From contig JBCFYV010000898.1 of the NCBI GenBank assembly GCA_039000515.1, positions 83,934 through 147,933 on the forward strand: a stretch of 64,000 bases of DNA, in the 5' to 3' direction. The notes below the pieces were generated by a model. That model ran no database searches, had not been told where the DNA came from, and was given only the letters and a program-made list of their open reading frames with translations. Shown in pieces: positions 23,621 through 33,239 of the stretch. This stretch comes from Timema cristinae (taxonomy: Eukaryota; Arthropoda; Insecta; Phasmatodea; Timematidae). Both the position numbers and the translations under genes were made by a program. The stretch's first letter is position 1. The number at the start of each line of letters is the position of its first letter.

Positions 23621-26600
23621 ATGGACTCGACGAAGATTATCAACGTTGGACTTCTGGAAGGAAAAGGAAACTGGAATACATGGCGATACAAACTGAGCAT
23701 TTGTTTACGAGGTATCCCCGGAGCGACAGACGTAATTGAAGGCAGGTTAGTCAAACCAAGGGCGTTGTCTGATGAAGCGACCGCGGCACAAAGAGCGGAG
23801 TACCAGACATCGCTCGACGCTTTTAATAAGGCAGACAGCCATGCGTTGATCGTTTTAACCGCAAATATGACGGAAGAGACACTTCAGAAAATAATGCGTC
23901 TCAAGTCAGCCCGGGAGGTGTGGCTCGAACTGCACAAACTCTTCGACGGCGTCTCCGAAGACAAGGTTTACAATTTATGCCTTAAGTTCTTTAGTTATGA
24001 AAAAGCCGTTGAAGATGATATCGCTACGCATGTCTCAAAATTAAAGAATTTGTGGAGCGAACTAAAGCAGGAAATGAGTAACGACGCCGAGCTAACCTCA
24101 AATTTGCCAGATTTATTTATGATCTGTAAAATTTTAGGTACGTTGCCTGAAGATTACTTTTCATTCAAGTCGAGCTGGATGCTGATGTCAAAAGCTGACA
24201 GGACAATCGACAATTTGACGAACCAGCTGTGTGCCTACGAGAATGCACTGAAAGGCAAACAAGAGTCATCTCAACAAGAAGCCCTCTATGTTAATTCGTC
24301 AAAGCAGCCAAACAACTCGCACAAGAATCAGCAAAAGGGTGACAAAAAGAAATTTTGCACCTACTGCAAGAAGAAAAATCACCTAGCAAAGGTATGCAGG
24401 AAGCGAATCGCGGATGAAGCACTTGGCAACAAAGCCAGCAACTCGGAAAATCCGGAAAAGGGTGCAAATATGATCCTGACTACGGTAGCCTCGACTGTGA
24501 TGAACTTGGAGTGCAACTCCAAGTTCTGGTATGTAGATAATGGAGCAACAAGTCATGTTTCTAATAACAAAAATATTTTTAGGACGTTCGAGTCTTTTTC
24601 TACAAACCACACAGTGATCACAGCGAATGGCGTGAAGGTTGCGGCTATTGGTAAAGGCGACATTGACATCGAAGCAGAAGTCAACGGCAAGATGCACAAG
24701 CTCACGTTGGCTGATGTATGGTGTGTTCCCGGGATCCAGAGAAATCTATTCTCAGTCCTTGCAGCGCAGGATAAGAACAAGGAAAGCAGGTTCATCTCGT
24801 CTCCAGAGGTTTGCAACTTCATCGTCAACGGCGAAGTGAAACTGACTGGAGTTCGTGAGCGGTTTGGTGGACTCTACAGGCTGAACGTGAAGAACGTGAA
24901 CGACATTCCATCCAATGAAGTCAACGCAACAGAAGCAAACAATCTTCTCCAACTTTACCATGAACGATTCGGACATCAGAACAAGCGACACGTGAAATCC
25001 CTTCTGGACAAGCTGGGAATTCATGTCAACTTGGACAGTGAACTTTGTGAAGGCTGCGTCTATGGCAAAGCTCATCGTCTGCCTTTCGGTACGAGGTCTA
25101 AGACAACGGAACCGGGAGAGCGGATCCACACAGATGTTTGCGGTCCATTCAAAGAGTCCATGTCAGGATACTTGTACTTCGTCCTCTTCAAGGATGACTA
25201 CACAAAGTTCAGGACCATCTACTTTTTGAAAGAGAAGTCCGAAGTTGCAGAGAAGTTGGCTCAATTCGTTGCGGAAGTCAAGACTCTTGGACACAACATC
25301 AAAGAGCTGCTAAGCGACGGTGGCAAGGAATTCGACAACAAGCATGTCAGAAAAATCCTACAAAAGGAAGGAATTGTTCAACGCATTACGATGCCCTACA
25401 CTCCAGAGCAGAATGGCTCCAGTGAAAGAGAGAACCGCACCGTGGTTGAAACTGCTCGAGCAATGATGTATGCTCATGGAAAGCTGCCTCAGATGCTTTG
25501 GGCCGAGATGATCAACACAGCAGCCTATGTTCTCAACAGGACAGGACCTTCCCGAGTTGATGGAAAATCTCCCTACGAGTTGTGGCATGGCAGTAAACCA
25601 GGTCTGAAACATCTTCGGGTGATCGGATCTACCTGCTATCCACACATTCCAAAACAACAAAGGAAGAAGATGGATCCAAAAGCAATCAAAGGAATTCTCA
25701 TCGGATACGACAAAGACGACGGCTACAGGATCTTCTGTGAAGAGGAAGGAAGACTCATCAGATCAAGAGATGTCATCTTCGAGGAAAAGGTGCTAGAGCA
25801 TAAAATCGACAACTATCTTCCGGAAAGTCTCGACTCTGCTGCTGAACCAGTGGATTCAACTTCTGAAGAAAGTCAAGAAGATGATGACAAAACGCAAAGC
25901 GAAGAAAATGATGATGAATTCTGGGATATGAGTACTGTTGATGAAGAAGAAGGTCTAGATGAACAAGTTCCAGATAGTGCTCCAAGTCCAGATGAAGAAG
26001 CCATCGTCAAGCGCCTTCGTAATCGTTCGTCGCTCAAACCTCCAGAGAAATATCAGGACTTCGTGATGCTTCTCTCTAGCCCTCTTCAGGAACCTGGATC
26101 CTACAAAGAAGCCATGCGATCGGATCAGCAAGATCGTTGGAAAGAAGCTATGAGTCGTGAGATGAAAGCTCTTGAAGAGAACAAGACCTGGGAACTGGTT
26201 GATCTACCCCCAGGAAAAAGAGCAATCTCGAATAAATGGGTCTACCGGATCAAAACCAACGCCGATGGATCGATTGATAAATACAAAGCCAGACTGGTCA
26301 TCAAAGGCTTTTCACAGCGGAAAGGAGTGGACTACGATCAAACCTTCAGTCCAGTTGCAAGAACATCAACTATAAGAACTTTACTCAGTGTTGCTGCCAA
26401 CGAGAAGATGAGACTAGCACAAATTGACGTCTCAACAGCATTCCTCTATGGTGACCTCCAGGAAACCATCTACATGCAGCAACCTGAAGGACATAGTGAT
26501 GGATCCAACCGGGTTTGCTGCCTGAAGAAAAGCTTATATGGACTGAAGCAAGCTCCTCGATGCTGGAACAAAAAGTTCAGCAACTACATCGTCAGCTTGG

Positions 26601-27613
26601 GATTCAAGCGAAGTAAAGCGGATCCCTGTCTGTTCGTGAGACGAAAAGGACAGAAGAAGATGTTTTTCGTTCTTTACGTTGACGACGGACTGATTGCAGC
26701 TGAAGATGAGCAAGAACTTCAGAAGTTCATCAACGATCTGAAAAAGGAGTTCAAAATCACCTCCATGCCGGCGTCTTATTTTCTAGGATTGGAAATCAGC
26801 CGAGAAAAGGACGGATCAATTAGTGTGAGCCAGAAACACTACACGGAGACCATACTCGAGAGATTTGAAATGACCAACTGCAAAACTGTATCTACTCCAA
26901 TTATCAAGGACAACGATGCAGAAGAAAGTCCTCCAAATCCTGACTTCCCCTACAGACAAGCTGTTGGAGCACTTATGTTCTTGATGTGCGGCACACGACC
27001 AGACATCGCATATGCTGTCAGCGTGGTGTCCAGAAACCTCGAAAATCCAACCAACCGTGATGTTCAGAAAGTAAAAAGGATTCTGCGGTATCTGAGAGGA
27101 ACGACAGACTACGGACTGATCTACAAATCCAACCTGGAAAAAGGTGTATTTGATTGTTTCAGCGATGCAGATCATGGTGGCTGCCTAACTACAGGACGCT
27201 CTACCTCAGGAGTGCTCTGCCGGTACTCTGGGGCACCTATTTCGTGGATGAGTCAGCGACAAGCCTCTGTTGCCATATCCACAACCGAAGCTGAAATCGT
27301 AGCTGCCAGTGAAGCTGCGAGAGAGATGCTGTGGACCAAGCGGCTTCTGAGCGAACTTGGCCATCTGAAGTCGACACCTACTCTGCAAGTTGACAACGAA
27401 GCAGCCATCCGGCTTGCACAAAATCCTGAGTTTCATCGAAGAACAAAACACATTCGGATCAGACACTTCTTTGTTCGCGAATTGGTCACCGATGGGGAAA
27501 TCAACATTTTAAAAGTTGACACTCAAAATCAGCTCGCGGACATTTTTACAAAACCATTGTTTTCAGTTCATTTTAAATTTTTATGTAACAAAATGGGAGT
27601 TTACAAGTTATAA
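23621..27613 (+). CDS. copia Gag-Pol polyprotein
   Basis: One 1330-residue frame encodes all replication proteins. A gag domain (about 30-220, with the LHKLFDGV segment) precedes a CxxCxxxxHxxxxC zinc knuckle near 244. The aspartic protease near 303 reads DNGATSH where most relatives have D-S/T-G-A. The integrase has its HHCC zinc domain (about 445-490) and a catalytic triad in HTDVCGPF (~502), LLSDGGKEF (~564) and the ERENRT glutamate (~601). Reverse transcriptase begins near 870 (NKWVYRIK) and has the YVDD box near 1020. RNase H follows near 1180 (FSDADHGG, then STTEAE and VDNEAA). The start is the first in-frame ATG after the leader. No frameshift separates Gag from Pol, so Gag excess would need splicing or another mechanism, as in copia. 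Confidence 0.96.
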   Translation: MDSTKIINVGLLEGKGNWNTWRYKLSICLRGIPGATDVIEGRLVKPRALSDEATAAQRAEYQTSLDAFNKADSHALIVLTANMTEETLQKIMRLKSAREVWLELHKLFDGVSEDKVYNLCLKFFSYEKAVEDDIATHVSKLKNLWSELKQEMSNDAELTSNLPDLFMICKILGTLPEDYFSFKSSWMLMSKADRTIDNLTNQLCAYENALKGKQESSQQEALYVNSSKQPNNSHKNQQKGDKKKFCTYCKKKNHLAKVCRKRIADEALGNKASNSENPEKGANMILTTVASTVMNLECNSKFWYVDNGATSHVSNNKNIFRTFESFSTNHTVITANGVKVAAIGKGDIDIEAEVNGKMHKLTLADVWCVPGIQRNLFSVLAAQDKNKESRFISSPEVCNFIVNGEVKLTGVRERFGGLYRLNVKNVNDIPSNEVNATEANNLLQLYHERFGHQNKRHVKSLLDKLGIHVNLDSELCEGCVYGKAHRLPFGTRSKTTEPGERIHTDVCGPFKESMSGYLYFVLFKDDYTKFRTIYFLKEKSEVAEKLAQFVAEVKTLGHNIKELLSDGGKEFDNKHVRKILQKEGIVQRITMPYTPEQNGSSERENRTVVETARAMMYAHGKLPQMLWAEMINTAAYVLNRTGPSRVDGKSPYELWHGSKPGLKHLRVIGSTCYPHIPKQQRKKMDPKAIKGILIGYDKDDGYRIFCEEEGRLIRSRDVIFEEKVLEHKIDNYLPESLDSAAEPVDSTSEESQEDDDKTQSEENDDEFWDMSTVDEEEGLDEQVPDSAPSPDEEAIVKRLRNRSSLKPPEKYQDFVMLLSSPLQEPGSYKEAMRSDQQDRWKEAMSREMKALEENKTWELVDLPPGKRAISNKWVYRIKTNADGSIDKYKARLVIKGFSQRKGVDYDQTFSPVARTSTIRTLLSVAANEKMRLAQIDVSTAFLYGDLQETIYMQQPEGHSDGSNRVCCLKKSLYGLKQAPRCWNKKFSNYIVSLGFKRSKADPCLFVRRKGQKKMFFVLYVDDGLIAAEDEQELQKFINDLKKEFKITSMPASYFLGLEISREKDGSISVSQKHYTETILERFEMTNCKTVSTPIIKDNDAEESPPNPDFPYRQAVGALMFLMCGTRPDIAYAVSVVSRNLENPTNRDVQKVKRILRYLRGTTDYGLIYKSNLEKGVFDCFSDADHGGCLTTGRSTSGVLCRYSGAPISWMSQRQASVAISTTEAEIVAASEAAREMLWTKRLLSELGHLKSTPTLQVDNEAAIRLAQNPEFHRRTKHIRIRHFFVRELVTDGEINILKVDTQNQLADIFTKPLFSVHFKFLCNKMGVYKL

Positions 27614-27625
27614 AATAAGGGAGAG
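27614..27625 (+). promoter_or_regulatory. copia polypurine tract
   Basis: 'aataagggagag' abuts the 3' LTR and would prime plus-strand DNA synthesis. Confidence 0.8.
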
Positions 27626-27863
27626 TGTTGATGTATTTTAACATCTTTTTATATTATTTGATAACTTTTAATTTTTATCTCTCATCCTTTGCTAACGCAG
27701 CACCCCAACAATGGTTAAATCAAAATCCCTAAGGCAACTGTAAGTAAACAACCATACGCACTAAATAAATAAAAAATGTATCGCTTCCTATCGCTAAACA
27801 ACGTTTTGAATAAACTCTAATAATTGTGAAACCAAAAGTGCCTTTTTATTGCAAAAACCAACA
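27626..27863 (+). repeat. copia 3' LTR
   Basis: Same 238-bp sequence as the 5' LTR, followed by the second ATAAT target copy. Confidence 0.95.
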
Positions 27864-28330
27864 ATAATCATTGAATTAACTTTGAACTACTTAACTTGTG
27901 AATTTTATTTCACACTTAATTTGGTAATGATTTACTTGGGAGAATTCATTAATAATATTATATCTTATTATTAAATATTAGTAAGCTTATTTGTTATACT
28001 TGTATTCATAAACATTGAATTAACTTTGAACTTGTGAACCTTGTTAATTGTTTTTCACAATTAATTTGGTAATGATTTACTTGGGAGAGTTCATTAATAA
28101 TATTATATCGTATTATTTAAATTAGTAATGTTATGCGTTATGGTTGTTATTCATAAACATAGAATTAACTTTGAATTACTTAACTGGTGAATTATATTTA
28201 ACAATTAATTTGGTAATTATCTACTTGGGAGAGTTCATTAATAATATTATATAGTAATATTCAAATTTAGTAATGCTATGCATTATGCTTTGTATTCATA
28301 GACATAGAATTAACTTTGTTTTGTGTAATT

Positions 28331-29125
28331 TTTCTATATTATTTAAATGAAAACATTTAAATTTGTTGTATGAAATATATTTCTTTTTGGAAATATCTAT
28401 GTTTATAGTTGTTCATATTCGATATAATGGTCGGCTATATAATTTAGAACATAGGCTCTTTACGGCTAATTAAGATTTGATTAAATGTATGAATTTTTTT
28501 TTGTCGCCGTGATTAAACCTTTGAGTTTTAAGAGTAATATATAATTCTGTGGCAATTGTAAGCTATGATAGAGGATAATCTAGAGATTTCCTTACTCTTT
28601 GTTATTATTGAAAATAGTTATTTACGCGATCCATTTGAACGGTCTTAATGTAATGTTTCGCGATTCTTATAAATTGGAAACGAAGGCCATTTCTGTTTAT
28701 TGTATCTATGCGTAACAAGTTTAAATTTTTTTTAAATATATGCATGTTGTTAAAATTTGGCATACATTTAATAAACTTGCTATTTAAGACCTACAATCTT
28801 TTAATACTATATTTAAGCCATGTTAACCCTAGGTTTAGGAAAGTACACTATCCAGGCACCATTTTTTGTATCCTGTATCACTTATAAATAAAAATGAATG
28901 GCTAAATGTGTTGCTAACCACAAAACTCGAGAACGGCTGAACCAATTCAGCTAATTTTTTCTCTCTAATATTCGTTGAGGTCCGAGGAAGGTTCTTATGA
29001 AGAGAAAAATCGGAAAAATTACACTAATTTTACCAATGAATCGATTAAGAAAATCGATCTCAGACACCTAAAATCAACTTTCAATTCATTTACATACTGT
29101 TTCGTTTTATTCAAATAAAACAAAA
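28331..29125. other. AT-rich interval with an old interspersed-repeat fragment
   Basis: Mostly featureless. 'aactcgagaacggctgaacc' near 28924 is a phrase common in insect interspersed repeats, but no boundaries are visible. Confidence 0.3.
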
Positions 29126-29126
29126 G

Positions 29127-29755
29127 AGTTATATTATAAAAGTAGAATTCAATATATAATTACAATGATGGTAGTTGAAATTAAAGTTATATCACACCTT
29201 CTAAGATCAGTTTCAGTTCTTCAATAATGACAAACTTATATTAAAGGCGTTAATTGCCTGATGATGGCGTCGTATTGACACGCCGAAACATGTAGCAACT
29301 TGGGCTGAAACTACACCAGCCATAAAGAAATAAAAGGAACAAGGGCATTAAAGCAGATAAGCCAGAATTAAGTATTAAAATATAAATTTTAAATCATCAT
29401 TATCAATCCTCAACAATCAATAATTTAATAAATATTATATTTTTTGATTCTTGCCATATTTACTTATCCATCTTAACCTAAAATATTATGTTTTTTAATT
29501 TTCAATTTATTTATTTATCTAAATGTTATATATTCATGTTTTATGTAAAATGGTCCTATTCTTGTAAAATCATATCCATTGTCAATATATTCTTTTATGT
29601 AATCAATTTATATCTAATTAATCCACTTTCAGTTCTTTTTAGGTTACATTGTAATACATTAATATTGTTATTATAATCATTATTTCAACTTTAATTTCAA
29701 CTACCATCATTGTAATTATATATTGAATTCTACTTTTATAATATAAATACGTTTC
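29127..29755 (+). mobile_element. Foldback/Penelope-related element with ~60-bp inverted arms
   Basis: Near 29130-29190 the sequence 'attataaaagtagaattcaa...tagttgaaattaaagtt' is mirrored as its reverse complement at about 29688-29750. The arms enclose about 500 bp that contain a hammerhead-like motif and the phrase 'cacgccgaaacatgtagcaa', which is typical of Penelope-like retroelement terminal repeats. No reverse transcriptase or GIY-YIG frame is present, so it is at best a non-autonomous relic. Confidence 0.55.
29254..29298 (+). ncRNA. Hammerhead-type self-cleaving ribozyme motif
   Basis: The conserved boxes CTGATGA (29258-29264) and GAAA (29285-29288) are joined by a stem II (GGCGT 29266-29270 with ACGCC 29280-29284). 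A short stem I forms between TTGC (29254-29257) and GCAA (29295-29298). A minimal stem III is closed by the ACATGT palindrome, with UA (29293-29294) at the expected cleavage position. This is the minimal type-I geometry known for Penelope-like elements, which are thought to cleave best as dimers through stem III. Folding was done by eye. Confidence 0.6.
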
Positions 29756-29786
29756 CTTACTACACTACATCATGTTCTTCATGAAA

Positions 29787-30235
29787 ACAAAAGAGTACAA
29801 AACCATAATATAAAGAAAAAAATATTTGAAATTTAATTAGTAACTTTGAATGCATCCGTAGATTTGACACTTTCTCTTTATGAACGTAACCTTAAAATTA
29901 ATATAAACTACTTGAATGCATCCGTATATTTGACACTTTCTCTTTCTACGATATAATATTTGACTTTGAGAGTTTTTCAGTAGATTCTCAATTAGTGCGT
30001 GTTATTTTCTTGATTGTGTTTAATCTTCGCTTCTCAATCGACACATTTACTTATTGTTTCGTTTTATTCAAATAAAACAAAAGAGTACCAAACCATAATA
30101 TAAAGAAAAAATATTTGAAATTTAATTAGTAACTTTATAATTATGAACTTAACCTTAAAATTAATATAAAGTACTTGAATGCATCCGTAGATTTGACACG
30201 TTCTCTTTCTGCGATATACAGTTTGAGTTTGGACG
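29787..30235. repeat. Dispersed ~50- and ~100-bp direct repeats beside the Polinton relic
   Basis: 'cttgaatgcatccgtagatttgacac..ttctctttctgcgatat' occurs near 30175 and, slightly changed, near 29847 and 29911. 'acaaaaccataatataaagaaaaa' with its continuation occurs near 29796 and 30090. The piece at 30175 continues directly from the integrase relic, so the array may be amplified from its broken end. Confidence 0.65.
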
Positions 30236-30800
30236 CCTTTTGCCGTACAGATTATCTCTGAAATTGAAGCACATTAGTTTCTGAAACGTCGACGGGTACC
30301 ATCTTGATACTGGAATGTTTTGCGCCGTTTTAAGCGTCGACTAGATCTTGGAGGACGTCCACATACCGATACATGTTATTTTTGGTAAAGTGGCGCCACA
30401 TGGTTCCTTTCAGAGTTCTATTGAATCGTTCCCGATGCTTGCCTTCACGTCTGGTTTATCAGTGGTGTAGTAATGCACACCTCTTGCTTGAGAAATTTCC
30501 GGACTAGACGTGCCGTGAAATCAGTACCCTTGTCCATTTGTATACTTAGAGGTTTACGGCCTCTTTGTTTGAAAAGTCCCGAAAGGCGTCTCTCACGACG
30601 CTCCCCGTCTTGGATGGAAGCGTCCTCGCCCATGCAATCTTGCTAAACACGTCGATGACGGTGAGCAAGTACACTGCACCGTCGTTGTATTTTCTGAGAC
30701 TTCGCATATCGTTGAGATCTGCTTGCCAGATATCGTCGATGTTTGAAACCACGTACTTGTTGCGTGGAAACTTTTTTAGCACTGGTTTGTGTAGGGTATA
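30236..30800 (-). pseudogene. Polinton integrase relic
   Basis: Minus-strand pieces match the integrase of the complete Polinton at 53.5 kb. They include the KFPRN-YxVSNIDDIWQxDL block (first catalytic aspartate), VIDVFSKIAWA, GRKPLSIQxDKGTDF (second aspartate), and further down a RTLKGTMWRHFTKNNMYRYVDVL block. The glutamate region and reading frame are broken near 30420-30450 and near 30590. The gene ends in repeats at about 30230 without a chromodomain. Confidence 0.8.
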
Positions 30801-30928
30801 AGCATCCTGCGCACGAAGCCATTCTCTTACTTATTCGGGATCTTTCTTGGACGCTTTTATGAGCGACGCCGCCCTTGCAAACCCTGCAGGATGAGAAGGG
30901 TCGTAGTAGATGTCGGCTAAACGGTCCA

Positions 30929-31492
30929 TTAAGTTCTGAACGCCAGCCTCCTGTTTTCGTCCACCTTTTCCAGTTTCTTCTTCTTCTGCGACGGTGTAAG
31001 TGGTTGTGGTACGGGCGTCGGATCTCTAATGGGCGCCAAACGTCTCGGATTTACAATACATTCTTTAGGAACGTTTATTTTTTGCAGTGCCATGAGAAAC
31101 TCTCGCCACCCTGACGGTTCACTGTGTCTTCTTGCTCTGACCAGATCATTGACTAAATCCACAATATTGGATCCACGGAGAGGCGTATCGTGAATATTCA
31201 CTACTACGTTTGAGTCCCAAGATATGCCGCCTCTGGGAATGATATGTTCTAGTAAAAGTTCAGCTTTTTTACGTGCCTGTCCTGGTACAGTATTAAGCAA
31301 AGCAGGGATGGGAAGTACAGACACTTCAGGAGTGATGGTGGTGGTAGTGTTGGTGGTATTTTCAGACGGTTGATGGTGTTGACTAAAGTGCAGATAGCGC
31401 TGTAGCACTTGTTGGTATAAAGTCCATTTAGACTTGTCGTCAAGTTTTGAAGAGAGTTTTTTTTCCATTTCCTTGTCCAACTCGGAGCCCAC
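30929..31492 (-). pseudogene. Polinton conserved protein relic (counterpart of 52621-53459)
   Basis: The minus-strand frame of 187 codons sits between small-protein and integrase relics, exactly as the 52.6-53.5 kb gene does in the intact Polinton. It shows a DDKSKWTLYQQVLQRYLHF segment and a C-terminal helix-rich part (NIVDLVNDLVRARR...GWREFLMALQK) in place of the 'GTQGLWELLTKR' block. Function unknown. It is probably a virion-associated protein by gene order. Confidence 0.6.
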
Positions 31493-31499
31493 TAGATTT

Positions 31500-31697
31500 G
31501 TTGCCGATGCAACTTATTGATGGTGTTGCTCGTAACGGTGTAATGTTTCCTGGGACACTAATATCTTCTTTTTTGTATGTTCCATTATTTACTTGTTGTA
31601 TAAGGAACCGAGGACACCACTGATTAAAGGGGCTAAAAGTAAGGGTAATAACGCTCCTCCTTTCTGAACGAGTAGTCGTCTCTTCTTCTTCCAGCAC
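31500..31697 (-). pseudogene. Relic of the Polinton small hydrophobic-tailed protein
   Basis: In one minus-strand frame the segment near 31600-31680 reads as a basic stretch, then LVQKGGALLPLLLAPLISGV, a hydrophobic C-terminal helix. This is the counterpart of the 52297-52566 protein and shows that the family normally ends with such a tail. The N-terminal half is missing or out of frame. Confidence 0.6.
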
Positions 31698-31706
31698 TCT
31701 CCTCGT

Positions 31707-32165
31707 TTAATCAGGACAGGCCTGCCGTGCAAAGTGTTGAATCTGAGCTTTATCCCGGGGATTTTTAAAAAGCACGTTATAATGTGCGTTTAAGGAAAAG
31801 TCTCTTTGGTCCTTACCCTGATGGAATATATTTTGTGTAAGGTACATGACGCTAATATTTAGATGGTGGCATCCTTTGGTGAAAAGATCGACGACCACTT
31901 TGTTGGGTTCACACATCAGGTCGTCCAGGATAATCAGCTGTGGAGAGTCATTACAGTTGTCATCCATTTCTGGCAAACCCTTACAGAATATGACGCGAGG
32001 ACTTGTCACGTCTTGTTCGAATCCCGGTTGCCATAAAGCATAATACCATGTGATTTTTATCAAATTTAACGTCACACATTGTGTCCAAGGGACCGATAAA
32101 GTCTGCTACAAAATGTGACTTTCCACAGCCGGAAGGTCTGCTTATGATGGCCTAAAATGGATGTT
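31707..32165 (-). pseudogene. Polinton packaging ATPase relic (P-loop present)
   Basis: The minus strand carries the Walker A element PSGCGKSH near 32125, preceded by a stop codon, and the Walker B region QLIILDDLM near 31925. It also carries the conserved LFTKGCHHLNIS, LTQNIFHQGK and FKNPRDKAQI blocks of the FtsK/HerA-like (A32-type) genome-packaging ATPases. The frame is shifted between the P-loop and Walker B. It documents what the complete element's ATPase should contain but lacks. Confidence 0.85.
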
Positions 32166-32274
32166 TCAACTTGTCCATAATGTTTGGGCCTGAGCTTATA
32201 AGCTATATGGGCTGTATTTATAGGATAGGAGGGAGGTGTGGGTGTAGACGTTAAAACAAAAACATAACAGTGTT

Positions 32275-32462
32275 TACAGTATTTATTTAAATCGTTAAAT
32301 AGTATACACACAGTGTAAAGCATACTGTGAATTATTACAATATATATTTATTAGCATAAACATAATTGTTTTTTTACACACAGTGAAAACTATACTGTGA
32401 ATGTTTACAATATTTATTTACACACAGTGAAAAGTATACTGTGAATATTTACAATATAAGGG
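32275..32462 (+). repeat. ~55-60-bp tandem repeat ('tacacacagtgaaaantatactgtgaat')
   Basis: About 3.5 copies, at 32307, 32377 and 32411, each followed by 'tttacaatattta'. Likely subterminal to the Polinton relic. Confidence 0.75.
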
Positions 32463-32469
32463 GAATAGT

Positions 32470-32966
32470 GGCCTCGGTACTAAATCTATACTTATAAAAT
32501 AACATGTCCTGACTGACTGACTGATTCATCATCGCCGAGCGCAAACTATCAAGGCTACAAACATGAGATTCGGACTGTATATTCATTTTGTTATGTAGGC
32601 ACCCACTAAGAAAGGATTTTAGAAAATTCCACCCCAAAGGGGTCAAAATAGGGGATGATAATATGTATGATAATATGTATGAAAGTCCGTCATTTTGAAA
32701 GTTACATAAACAAAATTTTGTATTTCGGTTGTTGACGTAAAACAAATAAATATGTGTTTCAGGAATTTTGGAAATTTTATTTAATAAGGGATGAAAAAGG
32801 GGTTGAAAGTTTGTATCGGACTTGCATTATTTTTGATCTGAGGTCAAGTTATGGTCATCAACGTAACGTAATATTTTAAATTAATCTGTAAATACATATG
32901 TATATTTTCGTATTTGTATATAATCAACTTCCACGCGAGCAAAGCCGCGGGCAACAGCTATCTAGT
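32470..32966 (-). mobile_element. Non-autonomous RTE-like retroelement
   Basis: On the minus strand it opens 'agatagctgttgcccgcggc' and closes 'ttataagtatagatttagt'. Paired starts and ends of this kind are typical of abundant arthropod RTE-derived repeats. No reverse transcriptase frame is visible. A related 3' end lies at 61.8-61.94 kb. Confidence 0.5.
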
Positions 32967-32997
32967 ATGATATATACATAGAGACTTTTTCAATTTA

Positions 32998-33143
32998 AAA
33001 GAAAATAAATATATATAAAAACAGTTTATTATATATATTTTCATAGATTTAAAATATATATACATATATACAAACAGTTTATTATATTTGAATAGATTTA
33101 AATAAATATATATATATATAAACAGTTTATTATATATGACTAG

Positions 33144-33195
<52 letters not shown>

Positions 33196-33200
33196 AACAG
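32998..33200 (+). repeat. ~60-bp AT-rich tandem repeat ending in (TA)n
   Basis: Units containing 'aaacagtttattatat' followed by a 'tagattt' phrase recur near 33020, 33075 and 33120. A (TA)n run of about 42 bp occupies 33150-33188. Confidence 0.8.
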
Positions 33201-33239
33201 TTGACTAGAATTAAAATATATACAATCAATTAATTGACT

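Larger units (their letters stand above)
23252..27863 (+). mobile_element. Full-length copia (Ty1/copia) LTR retrotransposon
   Basis: The 4612-bp element is bounded by two 238-bp LTRs that read identically throughout, starting TGTTG and ending CAACA. It is flanked by a 5-bp duplication ATAAT (23247-23251 and 27864-27868). A primer-binding site follows the left LTR, and a purine tract precedes the right LTR. A single uninterrupted Gag-Pol frame fills the interior in the copia order protease-integrase-RT-RNase H. Identical LTRs plus an intact frame indicate a very recent insertion that may still be mobile. Confidence 0.97.
23111..28330 (+). repeat. ~145-bp tandem repeat, about 4.2 units, split by copia
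   Basis: Units begin 'gaattaactttgaa' at 23111, 27873, 28017, 28162 and 28317 (partial). Each contains 'aatttggtaatgatttactt' and 'ttcattaataat'. With the copia element and one target-site copy removed, the first unit is 145 bp, matching the others (144, 145 and 155 bp). The array is therefore the insertion target. Confidence 0.9.

Noticed and set aside
23524..23739. 71-codon frame upstream of copia Gag
   Set aside because: It overlaps the Gag start in another frame and has no motif; treated as a by-product of the leader.
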